Made by a program: the position numbers and the translations under genes. From contig CM060732.1 of assembly GCA_030704615.1 (NCBI GenBank), positions 67,127,053 through 67,191,052 of the forward strand: 64,000 bases of DNA, in the 5' to 3' direction. Below the pieces are notes generated by a model. The model had not been told where the DNA came from. It did not search any database and was given only the letters and a program-made list of their open reading frames with translations. Numbering within the stretch: the first letter of the stretch is position 1; every line of letters begins with the position of its first letter. Shown piece after piece: positions 57,495 to 64,000 of this stretch. This DNA comes from Takakia lepidozioides (taxonomy: Eukaryota > Streptophyta > Takakiopsida > Takakiales > Takakiaceae).

Positions 57495-57655
57495 AAGTTG
57501 TAGCCGAGTGGTAATGGGCACATACCACCTTGGAAGTGGTTGTGGGTTCAATCCACACTAGGTGTCACAAAGGTGTCCATCTTTCTAGCAAAGGCAGTAA
57601 CCCTTCGGGTTGAAGAGACACCATAATTTACGCTTCCTTCGGGAGGCGTCAAATA
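57495..57655 (+). mobile_element. tRNA-derived SINE, fullest copy
   Basis: The A-box-like TAGCCGAGTGG (57501-57511) and B-box-like GGTTCAATCC (57545-57554) are spaced as in a tRNA. The tRNA-unrelated body follows (GGCAGTAACCCTTCGGGTTG) with a conserved tail AAGAGACACCATAATTTACG and CTTCGGGAGGCGTCA. The head recurs at 6914-6991 and the tail, inverted, at 7525-7645, so this is a dispersed family. It is not a functional tRNA. Confidence 0.75.
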
Positions 57656-57815
57656 TTAAATTTCCGTGTATGTGCTAGGCGGTATGATGTTGCATGGTGG
57701 GTGATGTGTACAAGTCTGTGTTTGGTAGGGTGGGTGCATTCATTGAGTAGATGTGGCTAGGTATCTCATGTCGGGGGGTTTGTTGCACATAAATTTCCTA
57801 AAAGTCCGCATTTTA

Positions 57816-58540
57816 GGGTAGATGCAGGCTAAGGTGGATCAAAAACTGCGTTACCGGCAAATTTTCAATGACTGTCTTGCATGATATCATGAATTGCTTT
57901 GAATAGAGTCAATAATGTTGAGAAATTTTTTCCATGTTGGATTCCTAACTTCAATATATACCTATATCAAGTGTCCAATTGTCGATCCAATAAAATGTCA
58001 AAGAGCTATGGACTTTTGAACACGACAACTGTGGACTGTTACCGCTGCAACATGGACTCAAAATAAGCCATTGTGCCTTTGGTGTATTGCTTTGAACTTT
58101 TGAGGGAAGGTGGTCAATTTAGAGAACACTCTATATTCCAATTTAAAATGACAATATCGACTGTCATCTATTACATATGGACTAATATGAGTGAAATATA
58201 TAGGTGGATTTGTTCTAGTTCAGTACATCTTGTGTTTTGGGCTTTTGATGTTTCATAATTTATTAAAAAAGATACAAAAATATAATCTACAATGGCTTGG
58301 TATATGGACAAATCGATGTAAATTATAATTTTTGATAAATCAAATCTTATTCAAATTAAAGACTAAAATTTATAGTAAAAATTATCTTTGATATTAAGGG
58401 TAACCCTTTACTAAAAATGTTAAATATACCATTGTTTATCATCAGTTAAAAGGGGAAATATTGTCAATTTTAAATTTGGTCGTGGACTTCCGTGGAAGTA
58501 GCATCTGCCGTTTTTGGTCCACCTTAGCCTGCAACTGCCC
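57816..58540. mobile_element. TIR DNA transposon, PIF/Harbinger-like
   Basis: The left end is GGGTAGATGCAGGCTAAGGT and the complement of the right end is GGGCAGTTGCAGGCTAAGGT; the similarity continues for about 34 bases. TTTA flanks both sides (57812-57815 and 58541-58544). It is 725 bp with no transposase frame. GGG-starting TIRs and a T/A-rich short duplication recall PIF/Harbinger or Tourist-type elements, but a 3-bp TTA/TAA duplication would be the norm, so the class is tentative. Confidence 0.75.
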
Positions 58541-58544
58541 TTTA

Positions 58545-59125
58545 GGCAATGAGGTTGGAGACAAATTTGTGGAGAGAGACTCATCATTCACGACCTCTTC
58601 TCATGCGTGTGATGATTTGCTATAGAGTTGTAAGTTGTAATATATTAGCGCAGTCTACTCAATGATATTATGTAATAAAAATGATCATTTCACATAAGTG
58701 TATATTAAGTTCGGTTTGTCTTTTCCAGACTATATCACATCTTCTATACCACACAAGATTATATCACATCTTCTTAAATTTTGTATAATCATGTGCCTTT
58801 TCCACGAACTGTACATGAAAGACAGGTAATTTCACTTCTTTTTTGAAGTTATGTGAATTTTGGACTTCAAGCTTTTATACAATGTTATCAAAGTATATAT
58901 TTTTTCTTTATGTCTTTTCGTGAACGTTGACATTAGCATCCAAGTTCTTCCAACATGTGAATGTTTCTCTGGACAATAATACCAATAATATACGATAATA
59001 ATATATTATTTATTCTCTTAAATGATTCTAGACTCATCTCAAGTTCAAAAGTAGTTAAAATCGACTTCGATGCTCTAATTTCATCAATTATATTATCATC
59101 ACTCTTGAATATTGTCAGCTGAATC
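58545..59125. other. AT-rich intergenic, no gene seen
   Basis: Very AT-rich stretch; the open frame at 58933-59163 on the minus strand has no recognisable content. Confidence 0.4.
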
Positions 59126-59129
59126 AATG

Positions 59130-59165
59130 CACTATAAGAAAAACGGGGTTTTCCCACTAGCATAT
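59130..59165 (+). mobile_element. Possible CACTA transposon left terminus
   Basis: CACTATAAGAAAAACGGGGT followed by TTTCCCACTAG closely resembles typical plant CACTA termini. No matching TAGTG end was found to the right within the window, so it may be a solo end or an element whose other end has been lost. It is a different family from the element at 38713. Confidence 0.5.
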
Positions 59166-59169
59166 TTGA

Positions 59170-60160
59170 TCCCTTAGTTTTTTAACTACTTTGTAAAGTA
59201 CCAGAGTCATTCACGTGGTTAATTCAATTGAGGTATCACGGTCGCATCAGTGGAAATAAACACAAGTATTTTAATCAGTTTGTGTTCCACGTGGAATACT
59301 AAGATATATTTACGAGTTTCAAAATTATGACATGGATTGAAACAAGTGTAGTGATAAAGTGTAAGTTATTAACTCCTAAAGGACGACGTGGCCTGAATCG
59401 GGTCGGGTCGTCCTTTTGCATTCAATGTAGATTCGTTGGATGTGTTCGGATGAAAATCATCCTTGAATGAAAAGTGTGCGCCTTGAAGAGACGCACACGT
59501 TCGGATTTAGAGCGTCGAAAACGGGGAAGAACCCAGCATGCTAGGATTTTTTGAGTGGACACATTTCCTAGTTTTGGTTAGAGGCCTGCCAAGTTCGCTT
59601 TGACCTACCCACGTGGCATTGGTGGCATTTGGCGGCGAGGTTTGCTGGCGGGTCCGCCCGTGCGGATAGCCCAGCCACCCGCCACAAAGCAGCACAGGGC
59701 TCATGTTTCTAGTCCATGGAGCGGTGGCCCGTAACAAGCCTGCCGGCAGTGGTACTATTTCCGGCAACAGAATGCCTCACCTACAATGTGACTCAAAAAT
59801 GTTGTTTCCAAAAGCAGGACCTACTACATTGTGGAATGATTTGAAATTTTGCAGGTCAGTGAGGAATCCGACATGGCACTGAATAATTCCAGTTTTGATG
59901 CAAATTTCAGCCCCCATGGCCTGTTTTCTAATCCAGTGTACTTGGATGTCATTTTTATCCACCCAATTTCACATACAAAGGAGCCCCTCATAAATTTCGA
60001 ATTTGCTTCTGAAATTTGGTAACGAGGTCACCTAGGTGACAAGGGTGCTGACTGTGATGAGCATTCACAGCAAAAAATAATCTAGAAGGTAGATTCAAAG
60101 CTTGGTCAAACCATTTTTTATAACCGAATTTTGGGTGGACCTGCAAGATGAGAGCCAGCT
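59170..60160. other. Intergenic, no gene seen
   Basis: A GC-rich patch at about 59600-59700 holds no coding family. Nothing else is recognised. Confidence 0.4.
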
Positions 60161-60164
60161 CACA

Positions 60165-60303
60165 AATAACCTCTTTCATTTATGCGCCATGGAGGCGAAT
60201 GAGGGACGCCGCCCAGAAACCATATACCACCCGTCAGTAGCAAGATTTGACCCCAGAATCATTTGGTGGCACTCAGTGAACTTAACCATCTAAGCTACTG
60301 ACT
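60165..60303 (-). mobile_element. SINE-like element, minus strand
   Basis: On the minus strand an A-box-like TAGCTTAGATGGTTAAG (60297-60281) precedes a B-box-like GGGGTCAAATC (60254-60244), spaced about as in a tRNA. The sequence outside the boxes differs from the 57495 family. No poly-A tail is obvious. Confidence 0.55.
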
Positions 60304-60568
60304 GTTGGTACATAATGGTACAGTAGATAGAGCAAGTTCATGCAGGGAGTCACCGCATCTTAAAATCTCATCGTGGCAGTGCCGTAAAATCTAGAAATTT
60401 CCTTAAGTTGTGCCAGAGTGTTTTGTTGTAAAGAAAATAAATATTGGGCACTTCAGTGCCGGACCACTTGTGATCAAAGCACCTTTTAAAGATGGCATAT
60501 GGTTAGTGTTATGTATTTTTCTAGGGGTCCGTTTTGGGTACCGCTCCATTTTAGGTGTTTCTACTTTA

Positions 60569-61102
60569 ATGTAAGAACTTAATGGACGCATGTGATCTGA
60601 CGGTACTTTCGCCCGGCAGCCTAGGCTCCTCGGGCGGGGCGCCTGTCAAATCCTTCCCAACCCCCTCTTACCTCGGTTTCACTATTAAATACTTAAGAAT
60701 CCGAGTGTGTTGCAAGCTGTGGTGGGTAGCGTGATAGCATTGAACGTGGTGAGATTCAGCATTCGATTCTTGATGGGAGGCTCATGTAGTGTAACCCCGG
60801 TCGATGTAACCCTCCATTGGTGTAACCCTCTGTAACCCCGGTTTCTCGTGTAACTCTGGTTAGTCCATTTTATACTTAGCCAAATTTAAATTTCGAGACC
60901 AAGTGTGAGTTACACCGAGTGGAGTTCCACTCCATTCTGTGTAACCCCGAGTGGAGTTACACACTTGGTCGTATGACCCCAACTGGAGTTGACACTCTTT
61001 CAGTTCCATGTCACTCTCAAGAGAGGGTGGGGAAGATTTGACATGCCGAAAACCGGTGTACCATCCTGTCAGAGGTTGCACATGCGCATTAAGTTCTTAC
61101 AT
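60569..61102. mobile_element. Short TIR element
   Basis: The left end ATGTAAGAACTTAATGGACG and the complement of the right end ATGTAAGAACTTAATGCGCA are inverted repeats, about 25 bases with a small indel. TA flanks both sides. The 534-bp interior has no transposase but contains a cluster of TGTAACCC-type words (60788-60965). Probably a non-autonomous element, perhaps Tc1/mariner-type from the TA flanks. Confidence 0.55.
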
Positions 61103-61104
61103 TA

Positions 61105-62598
61105 TTCCTATTATCTTCAGGACAGTGGCCCTGATTTTAATCTTATTAAGGTTATTGAAGGGAAAAAAATAAAACCCGTTTTTTAAAAAGCTGGGGAGGG
61201 GAATAGATTAAAGGGTGGAAAAGATAACCACCAAGAGGCCGTGGAAGCTTGGTACAGTGGGGAAACACCCCCAGACCACTAGAAAATTATATTCTGAAAA
61301 TTTACTAACCCCACTATGTAGTAGCACTAAGCACATAATTAACACCAACTTATTATAGAAATTTGTGCTTAACCCTTATCCCCCCAAGTACAAATTGAAA
61401 TCACACACTTGACGTTTCACAATCCCTCCTCAATAATCTGGCCCATGACTTATCTTGGAGAAGTTCCATTCACTTGTAGTGGGAGCACCTGCAAAATACT
61501 TAGCTGAAAGCAGAATCACCCATGCCTTTCTTCCCTCAGTCATCAGGTCTGCATGAATACTGAAAATTAGGAGCTTGATGCTGGGGTAGTCCCCAAGAAA
61601 ACAAATCTGCATCTACCTTTCCATATATATATGCCACAAGGAAAGAGACCTAAGGCAGGCCCAAATTTGAAATTTAGACCATGTGCCCACAATTTCGAGA
61701 ATTTTTATAGAATGCATTGTCGATTTTAAATTTTCTTAATTGAAGGATTTGCAAGATCTCGGAATATTCCATGATATGAAGGCAGATATGTATAGAGAGC
61801 AGCACACTTATCCTCTTTTTCTTTTCAACTATCCTCAATCCAGTCTGGAACGGCAGGCCTGTTGATTTTTTTTTCCTATATGTTTGAGGGAGAAATCGTC
61901 ACACAACTGTCAGCATGTGCTTAGCTTTTCCACTCCCCTGCCCACCTTCTCTCTCTCTCTCCCCCCTCAAAATAATCTGGTCTGGCAAAGAGAGATCTTG
62001 TCATGTCATGGAAATACAAGCCTTATCTCTTTCTCTCTCTCTTTCGATGATGATTGCCCTTATTGGAACAAAAAAACAACACAAACACGGCTGCTAACTT
62101 TCACATTAAATTCCATTACATTGCATTCATACCGGCTAACAATCAGCTTAGCTGGTGCCGATTTGTGCAGCAATAGCTTTTTTCTTGTTCAATAAAAAGG
62201 AGCTAGTAATAGAACTAGTAATGACAGTCCCATTCTAAAAAATCTCAGTGGAAAGTACAAATTGTGTCACCCCACTTGTTAACTCTTGTACCTTGTTCTG
62301 TGTGATATGCTTAAGTGGCCAGTCTGGCTGGGTATGTGTATCCATGGCTTACAGTGTCCCACTCCTCTCTACTAAAAGGACTCCCTAAATTGTGAGCTGT
62401 TGATCCCAGGTTTCCCTCCAAAGAAAGATTCCCAGGGAAGTTTTTATTTGGCATGAGACTGGCAAAATAGCAGAATTTCGCATGGGCCCAACTGCCCGAT
62501 GGAATCGTTGTCTGTAATTTTGTTCATCCCATGTTCATGGGCTTGCAAGTGCAAGTTGTGGCAGACCACAAGGGATCAGGGTACCTAGAAATGCTGCA
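61105..62598. other. Intergenic, no gene seen
   Basis: Includes a CT-rich tract (about 61940-62045). No gene or domain is recognised. Confidence 0.4.
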
Positions 62599-62600
62599 TA

Positions 62601-63297
62601 CAGTCTACCCTGGATAAATGTTAACAGTCGAACATTTAAACAAGGTTAACACATTAACATTTATAGAAGGTAACATTTAACAAATATAAGATTTGTGAAA
62701 TTAACACTTATAAAACAATGTGTAATTATGTGGAGTCATTCAGTTATAGGTAGGACATGAATCGATTGTGGTCTGATGAGTATCTCTAATATGCATATCA
62801 TCGAGTTCTTTCTCTAGTCGTTTCATGGCTAGAATAGTTTTCATAACAAGATATCAGACTAGAGGTACAAGACCAGACAAGAAGTCAAGGTCGGCGTGGT
62901 CGAATGCATGATGGCTTTGTTCCGAATATTGAGAGATTGTAGCTATAGCCATTTTGGCATCCTTGCATGCGCACACTCCTTGGATTAATGTATTCACTTC
63001 TGATCTGATCGCTTTAGTATTACTTCTTGCTTACTTTCCAGTCTCCCGATTGCTTATGATCTAGGATATAATCTTATCTTAATCTAATCCAGTGGGAACT
63101 TATAATTATGGAGCATATCTCGTGTTAGGTGAAGCCTTTACAATGCACTTAACATTTATTGAGGGAAAATTAACAAAGAGGGGAGTAAACAATTGTTAAC
63201 AAATAACACATAACAGTTGCTAGTGTGCACAAGTAGGGGAGTAGAATTTTCTTAGTATTTATAGTAGTTAGATGTAACATTTATCCAGGGCAGACTG
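62601..63297. mobile_element. Tc1/mariner (pogo-like) non-autonomous transposon
   Basis: The left end CAGTCTACCCTGGATAAATG and the complement of the right end CAGTCTGCCCTGGATAAATG are inverted repeats of about 23 bases, flanked by TA on both sides (62599-62600 and 63298-63299). A CAGT start and TA duplication fit pogo/Tc1-mariner elements. The 697-bp body has no transposase. It contains, inverted, about 75 bases related to the gypsy LTR end at 32520-32580. Confidence 0.8.
62850..62925 (-). repeat. Gypsy LTR fragment inside the pogo-like element
   Basis: The minus strand reads CCACGCCGACCTTGACTTCT, then GTCTTGTACCTCTAGTCTGA, matching the U5 part of the LTR at about 32524-32580 with few differences. 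Confidence 0.8.
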
Positions 63298-63299
63298 TA

Positions 63300-63301
<2 letters not shown>

Positions 63302-63332
<31 letters not shown>
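63302..63332. repeat. (CT)n microsatellite
   Basis: About fifteen CT units in a row directly after the pogo-like element. Confidence 0.95.
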
Positions 63333-63334
<2 letters not shown>

Positions 63335-63335
<1 letters not shown>

Positions 63336-63710
63336 GGGACCCACCTCCCAAAAAGGGCTCCTAGCTACTGCTGAAAGAATGGCAAAGGAATCGGAGTACA
63401 TAGTCAGCTGTAGTGAGGTCATGTAAGCAAACCTTGAGACAAGTTTTCTGCTGTGTCCTGGGACGGGCAAGGCACTGGACTGATCTGGAGGTGCTGCTGC
63501 TGCCAGTGAAGTATGTGGGCAGGGATGCCTCGGCGTGAGCCTGGTCGCGTGAGCGCGTGAGCGCAACTGCGCTCACGCCACGTCACCTTGCGCCAATGCC
63601 ACATCCCGGGGCTCACTCCACGTCATCACACTTGAAGACCGCGTCACCACGCGCCCAGAAAGAAGTGGAGTGTATTCCCGCGGATTGGCACCCTTTACCG
63701 CGGAAACAAG
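63335..63710. other. Intergenic, no gene seen
   Basis: Contains a GCGTGAGCG-type inverted cluster at about 63535-63580 (TGAGCGCG / CGCTCACG). No coding family is recognised. Confidence 0.4.
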
Positions 63711-63719
63711 CTGGACGAC

Positions 63720-64000
63720 ATAATAAAAGACATTGAATAAAGGATGGATGAATGTACAGTTGGATAATAAACAGATGGATGAGTGTGAAAAATGAATGTA
63801 GATGGATGAATGAGGGATGGATAAGAGTCAAATGGATGAATGTATAATGGATGGGATTCAAGAGTACAGAGGATGAATGCACAATGGATGTTGAACAAAG
63901 GAAAACATTCATGAATGGAGCACGCATGAATACACTGTAGATGAAAGCACAATGGATATGACAAGAGTGAGGGAGGTTTGTGAGATGGATTCATACATAT
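63720..64000. repeat. GGATGAATG-type minisatellite
   Basis: Degenerate short units based on ATGGATGAATG recur through to the window end, with variants such as GATGGATGAGTG and AATGGATGAATG. The array probably continues outside. Confidence 0.8.

Noticed and set aside
57495-57655. Functional tRNA gene
   Set aside because: A and B boxes are present but no foldable acceptor or anticodon arms; related truncated copies elsewhere indicate a SINE.

Overview
The window is nuclear DNA of a land plant. The genes are split by GT-AG spliceosomal introns and encode plant-type A-type and CYP72-clan cytochrome P450s, a plant CSN6, a MATE transporter and an OBL1-type lipase. Between them lie Ty3/gypsy and Ty1/copia retrotransposon remnants, TIR DNA transposons, tRNA-derived SINE-like copies and many local tandem duplications. 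The pentatricopeptide-repeat (PPR) fragments and a bacterial-type DNA polymerase III alpha fragment carrying introns make me lean towards a non-flowering plant (bryophyte, lycophyte or fern), but the species cannot be fixed from sequence alone. I found no convincing functional tRNA, rRNA or CRISPR.

Layout. 0.5-1.05 kb: dense CTGGTAT/ATACCAG cluster. 1.35-3.45 kb (-): intact three-exon cytochrome P450. 4.6-6.4 kb: complex repeat block with a PPR remnant. 6.9-9.2 kb: SINE-like copies, a tandem duplication and a 54-bp palindrome. 11.4-15.3 kb (+): complete nine-exon CSN6, with a SINE-like insertion in intron 6. 18.0-20.4 kb (+): broken CYP72-clan P450. 24.2-25.75 kb (-): two-exon TVP38/TMEM64 (VTT) membrane protein. 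30.4-38.7 kb: transposon-rich, with a TIR element, gypsy RNase H, gypsy 5' half, a repeat-rich non-coding block, gypsy integrase and the 3' half of a copia element. 38.7-45.7 kb: a 7.0-kb CACTA transposon. 45.7-48.05 kb: the 5' half of the same copia element. 49.5-51.1 kb (-): intronless MATE transporter. 52.7-55.8 kb (-): complete six-exon OBL1-like lipase. 57.5-64 kb: SINEs, three TIR elements, a possible second CACTA terminus and simple repeats.

The main discovery is the CACTA element at 38713-45738. Its ends read CACTA...TAGTG, its inverted repeats match over about 55 bp, and a 3-bp ATA duplication flanks both sides. It sits inside a copia integrase gene, and the two halves of that reading frame meet exactly when the element is removed. 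No transposase was recognised in it. It carries pieces of several host genes: one exon of a PTI1-like kinase, PPR fragments, a possible OSB-type organellar ssDNA-binding protein piece, and five consecutive exons of a DnaE-type DNA polymerase III alpha subunit with all three catalytic aspartates. The DnaE piece implies that this plant has, or had, a nuclear intron-containing gene for a bacterial-type replicative polymerase, which angiosperm models do not use for organelle DNA.

The intact genes look like single-copy housekeeping or metabolic loci without operon-like relations. Their flanks and introns have been remodelled by the repeats.
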